From positions 372,001-436,000 of the forward strand of contig NZ_CP147838.1 in assembly GCF_037338445.1 (NCBI RefSeq): DNA of 64,000 nucleotides, read 5' to 3'. The stretch's first letter is position 1. Each line of letters begins with the position of its first letter. Origin of the DNA: Salinibaculum sp. SYNS191 (GTDB lineage Archaea > Halobacteriota > Halobacteria > Halobacteriales > Haloarculaceae). The notes beneath the pieces are model-generated. The model worked only from the letters and a program-made list of their open reading frames with translations, did no database searches and had not been told where the DNA came from. Made by a program: the position numbers and the translations under genes. This document shows positions 7,882-16,368 of the stretch, piece after piece.

Positions 7882-9042
7882 TCAGGTAGAGTCCGGCCGG
7901 GTTTGCGCGGCGGGGTCAGCGCCGTTCTCTGGCGGAACGTCGGCCGGGGGCTTCAGGTCGGTGTCGGCCGCTTCAGGAACCGTGCTGCGGACGTGTACGT
8001 CCCGCTGCGGGAACGGAATCTCGATGTCCGCCTCTCCGAGACGCTTGTAGATTTCGCGGTTGAGCTTGTGGCTGGCCTTCGCCGCGCGCGTCGGGGACCC
8101 GACCCAGCACAGCAGTTCGTACTCCAGGGCGGACCCCCCGAAGCGGCGAAAGCGCATCCGCGGTTTGGGCGAGTCGAGCACCAGTTTCTCGTCGGCCGCG
8201 ACGTCCTCGACCAGTTCCTCGAACGCGTCGATGTCCGTCCCGTAGGCGACGCCGATGGGCACCTTCACCCGGCGGCGGCGCTGCGGTGCGGACTGGTTGA
8301 TGACCTTCCCGGCGTTGAGGGCGGCGTTGGGCAACACGACGAGCACCTCGTCCCGGGTCAGCAGCGTCGTCGAGCGGATGCCGACCTTCACCACTGTCCC
8401 CGCCTCTCCGGTGTCGAGTTCGATGTAGTCGCCGAGTTTGTAGGTGTCGTCGAAGTACAGCGCGATGCCGCCGAAGAAGTTGGCGACGGTGTCGCGGGCG
8501 GCGAACCCGATGGCGATGCCGGCGATGCCCGCAGCGCCCAGCAGCGGCGCGATGCTGTACTCCCAGACCGACAGCAGCAGACCGATGGTCCCGATGAGCA
8601 CCACGAGCGTCCAGACGTTCGAGAGGACGGGCGCGAAGTCGAACCGCGAGCCCTTGTCCTTGACCTGCTCGACGAAGCGGTTGACGATGCGGTTGGCCGC
8701 AAAGGCCCACGCGAGGACGATGACCGAAAGCGACGGCTTCCCGAAGAAGGTGTCCAGCTGGTCCGCCGAGACGACGACGCTGCTGGCGACCGACGGAATC
8801 TGCGTGAGCAGATAGATGCCGGCCAGCGCGGCGGTCAGCACGACCGGGAGCCGGAGTTCGCCGACGAGTATGTTGTCGAACTGCGTCTCGGTTCGGCTCG
8901 TGTACCGCAAGAGGCCCCGCAGGACGACGAACTCCATGACGAGCGCCCCGCCGATGGAGATGCCGACGAGGTACACCGTGGCCTGCCACGCCGGAATCCC
9001 CTCGAAGATGTCGACGAGCGGCGCGAGAATGTCGATGTTCAT
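7882..9042 (-). CDS. MscS-family mechanosensitive ion channel
   Basis: 386 residues from the ATG at 9042; a GTG four codons upstream is less likely. There are several N-terminal membrane helices, then a pore-lining helix region rich in Gly/Ala (around 'GAAGIAGIAIGFAARDTVANFFGGI', residues about 165-190), the beta domain ('YKLGDYIELDTGEAGTVVKVGIRSTTLLT') and a C-terminal alpha/beta cytoplasmic domain. This is the standard MscS architecture, giving tension-gated solute release on hypo-osmotic shock, which matters for a halophile. The last ~25 residues are a disordered Pro/Asp-rich tail. Confidence 0.92.
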   Translation of the reverse strand: MNIDILAPLVDIFEGIPAWQATVYLVGISIGGALVMEFVVLRGLLRYTSRTETQFDNILVGELRLPVVLTAALAGIYLLTQIPSVASSVVVSADQLDTFFGKPSLSVIVLAWAFAANRIVNRFVEQVKDKGSRFDFAPVLSNVWTLVVLIGTIGLLLSVWEYSIAPLLGAAGIAGIAIGFAARDTVANFFGGIALYFDDTYKLGDYIELDTGEAGTVVKVGIRSTTLLTRDEVLVVLPNAALNAGKVINQSAPQRRRRVKVPIGVAYGTDIDAFEELVEDVAADEKLVLDSPKPRMRFRRFGGSALEYELLCWVGSPTRAAKASHKLNREIYKRLGEADIEIPFPQRDVHVRSTVPEAADTDLKPPADVPPENGADPAAQTRPDST

Positions 9043-9125
9043 TACAGCTACCACGATGGTATCTGAATTAACAGTTTCTGTCGGTACTCCGGGTACAAAG
9101 GGGAGTAACGGGAAAATATCGCGAC

Positions 9126-9896
9126 TCAGGGCTGGCTGGCGGTGTGGGTGAGGCGGCCGACGCCCTCGATTTCGACGGTCACCTCGTCGCCGTCCGCGAG
9201 TTCGCCGACGCCCTCTGGCGTCCCGGTGGCGATGACGTCGCCCGGTTCGAGCGTCATGTAGCTGGTAATCTCCGCAATCAGTTCCTCGACGGGGAAGATG
9301 AGGTGCTCACGCGAGGACGACTGTCGCGTCTCGCCGTTCAGCCGGAGATGCACGGCCGCGTCCTCGGGGACGTGGTCGGGCGTCGCGAGCACCGGGCCGA
9401 GCGGCGCGGCGTTGTCGAAGGCCTTCCCGCGGACCCAGTTCTGCTCGCGGTCCTGGTCGTCCCGGTTGGACACGTCGACCATGCAGGTGTAGCCCGCGAC
9501 GACGTCCATCGCCTCCGACTCCTCGACGTTGCGACACTGCTCGCCGACGACAACGGCCAGTTCGGCCTCGTACTCGATGTACCGGTCCTCCGGGAGGGTC
9601 ACGTCGCTCCCGTGGCTGGCGACGGCATTGGGCGGCTTCAGGAACAGCAGCGGCCGGTCGGGAACCTCTTCGTCGCGCTCCTCGGCGTGTTTGGCGTAGT
9701 TGCGGCCGATACAGACTATCTTCGAGGGTTCACACGGCGGGAGGATGTCCACCTCGTCGGGGTCGTAGGTCTGGTCGGCGAACCGGAGGACGCCGCCGTC
9801 GCCGGCCGTCTCGGTATCGGCCGGGTCGCCGTCGGCGTCGACCCACTCGCCAGTTCGGACGCTGCCTGCCGGATCACGAAATCGAACCTGCTTCAT
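9126..9896 (-). CDS. Fumarylacetoacetate hydrolase (FAH) family protein
   Basis: 256 residues. The FAH core is clear: 'KIVCIGRNYAKHAEE', 'LFLKPPNAV', 'IEYEAELAVVVG' (metal-binding Glu pair), 'VSNRDDQ' (Asp), 'GKAFDNAAPLGP' and 'GTPEGVGEL' near the end. These enzymes hydrolyse or decarboxylate acylpyruvates, 2-oxo acids or oxaloacetate using Mg2+. Single-domain members of this length are commonly acylpyruvase or oxaloacetate decarboxylase. The exact substrate is not determinable from sequence alone. The gene stands alone. Confidence 0.88.
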   Translation of the reverse strand: MKQVRFRDPAGSVRTGEWVDADGDPADTETAGDGGVLRFADQTYDPDEVDILPPCEPSKIVCIGRNYAKHAEERDEEVPDRPLLFLKPPNAVASHGSDVTLPEDRYIEYEAELAVVVGEQCRNVEESEAMDVVAGYTCMVDVSNRDDQDREQNWVRGKAFDNAAPLGPVLATPDHVPEDAAVHLRLNGETRQSSSREHLIFPVEELIAEITSYMTLEPGDVIATGTPEGVGELADGDEVTVEIEGVGRLTHTASQP

Positions 9897-9980
9897 GCAG
9901 GTCAGTTCCAGTGCCGGTAGCTAAGAGTTTGGGAAATCCCGTCCAGTGGCTCTTTGACCGCAGCGGGCGAAACGCGTCCT

Positions 9981-10664
9981 ATGTCATTCGACGACGAGGC
10001 CGTTACGACGCTTACCTTCGACTCCTACAGTACGCTCGTCGACGTGGACGCCGCAGCGCAAGCACTCGCGGCCCGCGTCGAGGACCCGGAACCGGTCTCG
10101 AAGCTCTGGCGGTCCCGGTCCATCGAGTACACGCTCGTCAGCAACCACATCGACGCCTACCAGACGTTCTACGAGATGAACCGCGACGCGCTCACGTACG
10201 CGCTGGACGCCCACGACGTGGACCTCCCCGACGACGAGCGCGACGAGATTCTGGCCGTCTACCACGAACTGGACGTCTTCGACGACGTCCGCGAGGGGAT
10301 GCAACGGCTCGCAGATGGGGGCTACGACCTCTACGTCGTCTCCAACGGCAACCCCGAGATGCTCGACTCGATGGTCGCCCACGCCGACATCGGCGGGCTG
10401 GTGGCGGACACGATCAGCGCCGACGAGGTGGGGACGTTCAAACCCGACCCGGAGATATACCGGCACGCGGCGGCCAGGACCGGGACGCCCATCGACGAGA
10501 TCGCCCACGCCGCCGCGCTGTGGTTCGACGTGCAGGGCGCACAGCACGCCGGCATGCAGGGTATCTGGATGGACAGGAAGGGGCAGCCGTGGGAGCGATT
10601 CGACGGAAAGCCGGACCTGACCGTGGAGACGATTCACGACGTTGCCGACGAACTCGGTGTCTGA
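9981..10664 (+). CDS. HAD-superfamily hydrolase, haloacid dehalogenase type II-like
   Basis: 227 residues from the ATG at 9981. HAD motif I is 'TFDSYSTLVD' (nucleophile Asp), motif II 'VVSNGN', the motif III Lys is in 'GTFKPDPEIYRHAAARTG' and motif IV lies in 'WFDVQGAQHAGMQGIWMDRKG'. The 'DVxGAxxAGM' signature is that of L-2-haloacid dehalogenases. The cap domain lies at about residues 20-95. It would hydrolyse the C-halogen bond of 2-haloacids with inversion, but many relatives act on phosphate esters, so the substrate is tentative. Confidence 0.85.
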   Translation: MSFDDEAVTTLTFDSYSTLVDVDAAAQALAARVEDPEPVSKLWRSRSIEYTLVSNHIDAYQTFYEMNRDALTYALDAHDVDLPDDERDEILAVYHELDVFDDVREGMQRLADGGYDLYVVSNGNPEMLDSMVAHADIGGLVADTISADEVGTFKPDPEIYRHAAARTGTPIDEIAHAAALWFDVQGAQHAGMQGIWMDRKGQPWERFDGKPDLTVETIHDVADELGV

Positions 10665-10934
10665 CTACAGGACGCCGTATATCTGCAGGAGCCACCGGCC
10701 CGAGTGTGCGACGAGCAGTGCTGACCCGACGAACAGTGCGCCGTACTGGAGGAGTTCGCGGCGGGTGGCGGGTTCCGAGTTACCGCCGTCGGGCACCTGT
10801 CCGAGGTCGACCGGCCGGCCGCTTCGGCGGCGCGATACCCGGTAGAACAGCCGGCCACTGTGGAGCAGTCCCAGCAACCCCAGCACGAGCGGGATGCCGA
10901 AGAAGACGAACGCGGTCCACGCGTCGGGTGCCAT
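10665..10934 (-). CDS. Small two-helix membrane protein, unknown function
   Basis: 89 residues. Hydrophobic segments lie at about residues 7-24 and 62-80, joined by a basic/polar loop containing 'RRRSGRPVDLGQVPDGG'. I recognise no family domain. The stop abuts the stop of the preceding dehalogenase gene (convergent, zero spacing). An ATG at 10934 is the only good start. Confidence 0.65.
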   Translation of the reverse strand: MAPDAWTAFVFFGIPLVLGLLGLLHSGRLFYRVSRRRSGRPVDLGQVPDGGNSEPATRRELLQYGALFVGSALLVAHSGRWLLQIYGVL

Positions 10935-11016
10935 CGGAGAAGCGTCGGGGCCTGAAGGTCATACCCGTTTCGACGACCGGAAACAGTGTTTTGCCGCTGG
11001 AGGCCCAACGGCGCGT

Positions 11017-11328
11017 ATGGCAGAACTCGACCCGGAGACGCTGTTACCGAGCGAGCGGATGAAACAGCAGGCGCTCGACGGCGACGTGACACAGATTCAC
11101 CGCGGCCAGCAGTACGCCGACGAGGGCGACACCTTCAGCATCGACGGGACGACCTTCGAGGTGGTGACGGTCAGCGGGCGGACGCTTGGCGACATGACCG
11201 ACGAGGACGCCCGCGCGGAGGGAGCGAAGGACCTCGACCACTACAGACAGATTCTGGAGCGCGCACACGACAACTTCGAGTGGGACGACGACTCCGACAT
11301 CGTCCTCCACCGCTTCGAGCGGCAGTGA
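11017..11328 (+). CDS. ASCH-domain-like small protein
   Basis: 103 residues from the ATG at 11017; the frame is open further upstream but without a plausible promoter spacing. The segment 'GDVTQIHRGQQYADEGDTFSIDGTTFEVVTV' and the helical C-terminal half fit the ASCH (ASC-1 homology) beta-barrel fold, which is related to PUA and binds RNA or modified nucleosides. A catalytic role (amidohydrolase on acetylcytidine) is known for some bacterial ASCH proteins. Here the assignment rests on overall pattern and is moderate. Confidence 0.65.
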   Translation: MAELDPETLLPSERMKQQALDGDVTQIHRGQQYADEGDTFSIDGTTFEVVTVSGRTLGDMTDEDARAEGAKDLDHYRQILERAHDNFEWDDDSDIVLHRFERQ

Positions 11329-11385
11329 GACGCCGGGTGGCGACGACCGAACTGCTTTTGCCGGGCGACAGTCAAGCACTCGCCG

Positions 11386-12129
11386 ATGGACATCCTCGTC
11401 GTCGGTGCCGGTGCGATGGGTCGCTGGATGGGCCAGTCGCTGGTCGATGACGGCCCGGAGTCGGTCGAACTGGCGTTCGTCGACACCGACGCCGACGCAG
11501 CTCTCGACGCGGCGGACGCCGTCGCGGGCCGGGCCGTCGCCACAGACACCGACGAGACGTTCGACGGAGTCTGCGTCGCGGTCCCCATTCCGGCAGCGAC
11601 GGCGACGATAGCCGAGTACGCGGACCGGGCCGAGCGGGCGATGTTCGACGTGACGGGGACGATGACGGACCCTGTCGAGGCGATGCGCGAACACGCCCCC
11701 GGGTGCGAGCGGCTGAGTCTGCACCCGCTGTTCGCCCCGGAGAACGAACCCGGAAATCTCCCGGTCGTCGTCGACGAGTCGGGACCGGTCACAGACGCCG
11801 TCCGCGACGCGCTCCACGACCGGGGCAACGAACTCTTCGAGACGACCGCGGCGGAACACGACGAGGCGATGGAGACCGTCCAGGCGCGGACCCACACCGC
11901 GGTCCTCGCGTACGTACTCGCTGCCGAGGAGGTCGACGACCGCTTCCACACGCCGATTTCGGCCGACCTCCAGAGCCTGTCCGAGCAGGTCACCGACGGC
12001 GAGGCGCGCGTCTACGGCGACATCCAGGCGGCCTTCGACGGTGCCGACGACGTCGCCGCGGCCGCGCGTCGCATCGCGGACGCCGACATGGAGGCCTTCG
12101 AGCGACTCTACGCGGACGCCGGTGAGTGA
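11386..12129 (+). CDS. tyrA: Prephenate dehydrogenase (TyrA)
   Basis: 247 residues. An N-terminal NAD(P) Rossmann motif 'VVGAGAMGRWMG' (residues 5-16) is followed by 'AFVDTDADAA' and 'VAVPIPAAT', and then by the family's 'HPLFAPE' motif with the His implicated in prephenate binding. It oxidatively decarboxylates prephenate to 4-hydroxyphenylpyruvate for tyrosine synthesis. Chorismate mutase and shikimate kinase lie 7 kb downstream on the other strand, so aromatic synthesis genes are loosely grouped here. It is adjacent to the Rsm22-like gene, with two bases between stop and the chosen ATG. Confidence 0.87.
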   Translation: MDILVVGAGAMGRWMGQSLVDDGPESVELAFVDTDADAALDAADAVAGRAVATDTDETFDGVCVAVPIPAATATIAEYADRAERAMFDVTGTMTDPVEAMREHAPGCERLSLHPLFAPENEPGNLPVVVDESGPVTDAVRDALHDRGNELFETTAAEHDEAMETVQARTHTAVLAYVLAAEEVDDRFHTPISADLQSLSEQVTDGEARVYGDIQAAFDGADDVAAAARRIADADMEAFERLYADAGE

Positions 12130-12131
12130 AG

Positions 12132-13565
12132 ATGCAGGAGTCACAGCGCCAGGGTATCCTCGACAACGCGCGGTACCTGCAGAACGTTCGTCCTATCGAC
12201 CCCGAGGAGATACACGAATACGTCGAGGGTCAGCCCCATCCCGCCGCCGTCAGGCAGGTACTCCGCGAGGAAGCGACCGCACTCGGAATGGTCGAGACGG
12301 AGGACGGAACCTTCGTCCCCGCACCGGATGGCCCCGTCTCGCTCGCCTTCCACGGCATCGACTCGTTCCCCGAAGCGTACGCCAGAGTGCTGGAGGATAT
12401 GCTCGTCGAGGAGTACGGTCCCGGATGGCCGGACGGCGAGAGCGGCGACCGGTTGCGTTCGCGGATTCGCTCGTTCAAACAGCGGTACCTGACGGGGGCG
12501 GACGTGGAGTACAACCGCGAGACGGCACTCGGGTACGCCGTCTATCACCTGCCGGCGTACTACGCCGCCGTCCAGTACGTCCTCGCCGAAGTGGCCGACG
12601 ACGGGCGACTCCCGGCCAGTCCGCGCGTGCTGGACGTGGGCGCGGGCGTCGGCGGCCCCGCGCTCGGCATCCACGACCTCTTGCCGGCGGACTCGCTCGT
12701 CGAGTACCACGCCGTCGAACCGAGCGCGGCGGCAGAGGTCCTCGACCGGCTACTCGACGCGACCGGTCGCAACTTCCACCCGACAGTCCACCGAACGACG
12801 GCGGAGTCGTTCGAACCGGAGGGGGAGTACGACGTCGTCCTCTTCGCGAACGTTCTCTCGGAACTGGCCGACCCGGCCACGGTTGTCGACCGCTACGCCG
12901 ACGCTCTGGCGGAGGAGGGCTCTATCGTGGCACTCGCCCCCGCGGACCGCGAGACTGCGACCGGCCTCCGCAGCATCGAGCGGACCGTCGAGCGACGCGC
13001 GGGACTGACCGTCTACGCCCCCACGGTCAGGCTCTGGCCCGGTGAGACCCCATCGAGCGGCTGCTGGTCGTTCGACGTCGCGCCCGACCTCGCCGTGCCC
13101 GCCTTCCAGCGCCGGCTCGACGAAGGGACCCGCGAGACCGCCGAGGCGGACCCGGACCGGTCGCCGGGCGACGGGGAGTTCGTCAACGTCGACGTCCAGT
13201 ACGCTTACGGCGTCTGGCGGACGGACGGCGCGACGCGGTTCGACTTCCGGCCGAGCCCGGACCGCACCGCGAAGATGGTCGACGCCGACGGCCACGTCAC
13301 GGAACGCGTCAACCTAGCGGCCGTCAAGTTGAGCAACGACCTCTCCGAGGGCGGCAACCCGCTGTTCCTGCTCGGCGACGGCAGCCAGCAGACCGACCAC
13401 TTCGCCGTCGTCACGCGGGAGTCCGCGCTGAACCGGGACCTGCTCGAAGCGGCCTACGGCGACCCGCTCCTGTTCGAGAACGCGCTGGTCCTCTGGAACG
13501 ACGACGAGGCCGCCTACAACGTGGTCGTCGACGGTGAGACGGTCGTCGACCGGGTCCCGGTCTGA
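12132..13565 (+). CDS. Rsm22-like ribosomal small-subunit methyltransferase family protein
   Basis: 477 residues from the ATG at 12132; a GTG at 12126 overlaps the tyrA stop as an alternative. Residues about 100-160 match the region preceding the SAM domain in Rsm22-family proteins ('RYLTGADVEYNRETALGYAVYHLPAYYAAVQYVL'-like, aromatic rich). 'VLDVGAGVGGPALG' is the SAM-binding motif I, and 'YDVVLFANVLSELADP' is motif IV. The C-terminal 150 residues form an additional beta-rich domain. Homologues associate with small ribosomal subunits. Its target is unproven; co-transcription with tyrA is likely. Confidence 0.8.
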   Translation: MQESQRQGILDNARYLQNVRPIDPEEIHEYVEGQPHPAAVRQVLREEATALGMVETEDGTFVPAPDGPVSLAFHGIDSFPEAYARVLEDMLVEEYGPGWPDGESGDRLRSRIRSFKQRYLTGADVEYNRETALGYAVYHLPAYYAAVQYVLAEVADDGRLPASPRVLDVGAGVGGPALGIHDLLPADSLVEYHAVEPSAAAEVLDRLLDATGRNFHPTVHRTTAESFEPEGEYDVVLFANVLSELADPATVVDRYADALAEEGSIVALAPADRETATGLRSIERTVERRAGLTVYAPTVRLWPGETPSSGCWSFDVAPDLAVPAFQRRLDEGTRETAEADPDRSPGDGEFVNVDVQYAYGVWRTDGATRFDFRPSPDRTAKMVDADGHVTERVNLAAVKLSNDLSEGGNPLFLLGDGSQQTDHFAVVTRESALNRDLLEAAYGDPLLFENALVLWNDDEAAYNVVVDGETVVDRVPV

Positions 13566-13589
13566 CCGCGACCCTGCCAGCGAGCGGCA

Positions 13590-13599
13590 CGCTTTTGCG
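13590..13599 (+). promoter_or_regulatory. TATA-like element of surE
   Basis: CACGCTTTTGCGC spans this position and is centred about 27 nt before the ATG at 13621. It is the only AT-rich element in the short gap. Confidence 0.4.
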
Positions 13600-13620
13600 C
13601 TGGCCGTCCGGACAGTGACC

Positions 13621-14412
13621 ATGAGCGAGCCGGAGATACTGTTGACGAACGACGACGGCATCGAGGCCACCGGCTTCGGCGTTCTCTACGACGCACTCTC
13701 GGCTGTGGGGAACGTCACCGCTGTCGCCCCCGCCGACGACCAGAGCGCCGTCGGGCGGGCGCTGTCGCGGTCCGTGAGCGTCCGCGAGCACGACCTCGGC
13801 TACGAAATCGACGGGACGCCGGCCGACTGCGTCATCGCGGGGCTGGAGGCGCTCGCCCCGGAGACCGACCTCGTCGTCGCTGGCTGCAACCGCGGGGCGA
13901 ACCTCGGCGCGTACAACCTGGGCCGCTCCGGGACGGTCAGCGCCGCCGTGGAGGCGACGTTCTTCGAGACCCCAGCGCTTGCGGTCTCACTGTACATCCC
14001 CGTCGGCGAGGACACCACCTACGCGAGCGTCGACGTGCCGCGGGAGGCCTACAGCGAGGCGAGCCGTGCCGCGACCTACCTGGCGGACCACGCCGTCGAC
14101 GCCGGCGTCTTCGAGCAGGCCGACTACCTCAACGTCAACGCGACGGTTCCAGAACGGGCGAGCGGGGACATGGTCGTGACGCGCCCGTCGCGTATCCACC
14201 GCATGAACGCCGTCCGCGAGGACGAGACGGTCGAACTCCGCGACGAGATATGGGGCATGATGGCCAGCGGGGACGTCCCGGACCCGGAGGGCACCGACCG
14301 GCGCGCTGTCGTCGACGGCCACGTGAGCGTCTCACCGCTGACCGCGCCGCACACGACCGAACACCACGAGGCGCTGGACGGACTCTCCGAGGCGTTCGGC
14401 CCCGAATCGTAG
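13621..14412 (+). CDS. surE: 5'/3'-nucleotidase SurE
   Basis: 263 residues. The N-terminal 'ILLTNDDGIEATG' carries the Asp-Asp metal ligands, followed by 'VVAPADDQSAVG' and 'VAGCNRGANLG' (Asn metal ligand, near residue 88). This is the complete SurE active site. SurE removes phosphate from nucleoside 5'- and 3'-monophosphates in a metal-dependent reaction and is linked to stress survival. Its length is normal for the family. It has its own promoter and no operon partner. Confidence 0.92.
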   Translation: MSEPEILLTNDDGIEATGFGVLYDALSAVGNVTAVAPADDQSAVGRALSRSVSVREHDLGYEIDGTPADCVIAGLEALAPETDLVVAGCNRGANLGAYNLGRSGTVSAAVEATFFETPALAVSLYIPVGEDTTYASVDVPREAYSEASRAATYLADHAVDAGVFEQADYLNVNATVPERASGDMVVTRPSRIHRMNAVREDETVELRDEIWGMMASGDVPDPEGTDRRAVVDGHVSVSPLTAPHTTEHHEALDGLSEAFGPES

Positions 14413-14447
14413 CGCCAATACGTCTCCGCGCCCGACGACACGCCGGA

Positions 14448-15389
14448 ATGAGTAGTCACCGTGACGCCGGGCTGTTCGTCCTCCTCTCTGCGTTCTGGGG
14501 AACCTCCTTCATGGCTATCAAGGTCGGCCTCGACTACATGCCGCCGGTCCTGTTCGCGGCGCTGCGATACGACATCGCCGGCGTCGTGATGCTCGCGTAC
14601 GCGTTCTGGGCCGTCGACTACTGGGTCCCCCGGACGCGGGCGGACTACCTGACCGTCCTGGTCGAGACCGTCCTCATCATCGCGCTGTACAACGCCTTCC
14701 TGTTCGTGGGCGAACGCGGCGTCTCCAGCGGCGTCGCCGCGATACTCGTCGGCATGAGTCCCATCCTCACCACCGGGTTCTCGCGGCTGTTCCTCCCCGA
14801 CGAGCGCCTGACGGCGGTGGGAGTCGTCGGCCTCCTCCTCGGCTTCCTCGGGGTCGGGCTCGTGGTCTTCCCGGCTGAGGGGTCCCTGGCCGTCGACGAC
14901 CTCGTCTCGCCGGGGTTCGTCCTGCTGGCGGCCGCCAGCGTCGCGCTGGGGAGCGTCCTCGTCCAGCGGTTCGACGGGGACATCTCGCCGGAGGGGATGG
15001 TCGCCTGGGCGACGGCGCTCGGGGCCGTCCTGCTCCACCTCATCAGCCTCGGGATGCCCGCCGAGTCGTTCGCGGACGTCGACCTCACTACCGGGGCGCT
15101 CGTCGCGCTGGCGTACCTCGCAATCTTCGCGAGCGCCATCGGGTACGTGGTCTACTTCCGTCTGCTCGACCGCCTCGGAGCCATCGAGATAAACCTCGTC
15201 TCCTACGCCGCGCCGGTGTTCGCCGCGGTGTCGGGCTGGCTCGTCCTGCAGGAGACGCTCGACGCCCTCGCCGTCGCGGGCTTCGTGACCATCTTCGCCG
15301 GATTCGCGCTGCTCAAGCGGAGAGCACTGAGCGAGGAACTGCGGAGTGTGCGGGCCACGGTCCAGTCTGACAGCGAGGCCAACCGGTAG
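14448..15389 (+). CDS. EamA/DMT-family transporter
   Basis: 313 residues with about ten membrane helices in two EamA repeats. Repeat 1 begins 'LLSAFWGTSFMAIKVGLDYMPP' and repeat 2 has the 'AIFASAIGYVVYFRLLDRLGA' helix pair. The family exports or imports metabolites such as amino acids or nucleotide sugars; no substrate can be assigned. The start at 14448 is preferred since upstream in-frame sequence overlaps surE. It is convergent with the NicO-like gene (stops abut). Confidence 0.85.
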   Translation: MSSHRDAGLFVLLSAFWGTSFMAIKVGLDYMPPVLFAALRYDIAGVVMLAYAFWAVDYWVPRTRADYLTVLVETVLIIALYNAFLFVGERGVSSGVAAILVGMSPILTTGFSRLFLPDERLTAVGVVGLLLGFLGVGLVVFPAEGSLAVDDLVSPGFVLLAAASVALGSVLVQRFDGDISPEGMVAWATALGAVLLHLISLGMPAESFADVDLTTGALVALAYLAIFASAIGYVVYFRLLDRLGAIEINLVSYAAPVFAAVSGWLVLQETLDALAVAGFVTIFAGFALLKRRALSEELRSVRATVQSDSEANR

Positions 15390-16253
15390 CTACAGCAGCC
15401 CGGTAATGAACCCGAGCCCCATCACCACGAGGACGGCGGCGGAGAACACCGGAAGATAGGGCGTGTACCGTTCGACTTCCTCCTCGAACTCCTGGTAGCC
15501 GGCAATCAGCAGGAGCGTCAGGCCGACGATGCCGACGATGACCGTCAGCGCGTACGCCAGCATGAGTTCGAGACAGTAGTTCGACCCCGCACAGAGTGCG
15601 ATTATCTCGAACTCCTCCTCGTGGGCGAACCCGAGCAGGAAGGCGAACCAGGCGATACCGAGCAGACCGCGGTCCGTCTCGGCCGCGAGGCCGTGGGAGT
15701 GGCCGTCGCCGCCGTCTTCGTGGTCGTGGCTGTGGGCCACCTCGTCCCTCCCGTGAGCGTGGTCGTCGCCATGTTCGTGCGGGTGGTCGTGGCCCTGTGG
15801 GTGGCTGTCGTCGTGGTCGTGGCCGTTATCGTGGTCGTGTGAGTGACCGTGGTCGTGGTCGTGGCCCCCGTCACCGTGGCTGTGACCGCCGTCCCCGGCG
15901 TGGCTGTGCGAGTGACCGTGGCGGTACTCGCGGATTCCGAGCGCGACGAGGAGCACGCCCGCGACGAGACTGACGGGCCCGCCGATGGTGATGCCCCCGC
16001 CGATGGCGATGGGCTCGTTGACCTGCGTCAACTGGAAGTAACTCTTGGCGTAGAAGAACACCGCGACCATCGCGATGCTGCTGACCAGGTGGCCAAGCCC
16101 GAGGATGAAGCTGGCGGCGAACCCGTACAGCCACTTGTTGGCCCGGTCGAGGGCGTACGACGCCGCGACCGGCCAGCCGTGTCCCGGTTCGATGCCGTGG
16201 ACCGCTCCCAGCAACACCGCACCGGAGACCAGACCGAAGAGCCCGTCAGCCAT
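15390..16253 (-). CDS. NicO/HoxN-type nickel-cobalt transporter-like protein with His-rich loop
   Basis: 287 residues. An N-terminal helix carries 'GAVHGIEPGHGWP', the His-containing motif typical of Ni/Co permeases. Helices 2-3 follow, then a cytoplasmic or exterior loop at about residues 110-190 composed mainly of His, Asp and Gly (many HDH/HSH units). Further helices come after it, one with 'LLGFAHEEEFEI'. The loop is a probable metal-binding buffer. Uptake versus efflux (RcnA-like) is not resolvable. It is divergent from the carbonic anhydrase gene. Confidence 0.82.
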   Translation of the reverse strand: MADGLFGLVSGAVLLGAVHGIEPGHGWPVAASYALDRANKWLYGFAASFILGLGHLVSSIAMVAVFFYAKSYFQLTQVNEPIAIGGGITIGGPVSLVAGVLLVALGIREYRHGHSHSHAGDGGHSHGDGGHDHDHGHSHDHDNGHDHDDSHPQGHDHPHEHGDDHAHGRDEVAHSHDHEDGGDGHSHGLAAETDRGLLGIAWFAFLLGFAHEEEFEIIALCAGSNYCLELMLAYALTVIVGIVGLTLLLIAGYQEFEEEVERYTPYLPVFSAAVLVVMGLGFITGLL

Positions 16254-16289
16254 TGGCTCCGACTTTCCGGAGCGGCGGCATATGGGTTG

Positions 16290-16295
16290 TTAATA
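16290..16295 (-). promoter_or_regulatory. TATA-like element of the NicO-like transporter gene
   Basis: TATTAA on the minus strand lies about 37-42 nt before the ATG at 16253, within GGGTATTAACAACC. It is the most AT-rich element of the divergent region. Confidence 0.4.
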
Positions 16296-16338
16296 CCCGG
16301 CGGGGGTGGCGCTCATACGGCGGTCAGAATCGGGGACG

Positions 16339-16345
16339 CTAAAAG
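16339..16345 (+). promoter_or_regulatory. TATA-like element of the carbonic anhydrase gene
   Basis: CTAAAAG lies 24-30 nt before the GTG at 16369. This spacing is one reason that GTG was chosen as a leaderless start. Confidence 0.45.
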
Positions 16346-16368
16346 CGGTGTGCACGCACGTCCATCCA

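Noticed and set aside
15602..15973. Repeat-like sequence suggestive of a minisatellite or CRISPR-like array
   Set aside because: The pattern comes from His/Asp/Gly codons of the metal-binding loop of the NicO-like protein. There are no unique spacers and units are 3-9 nt.
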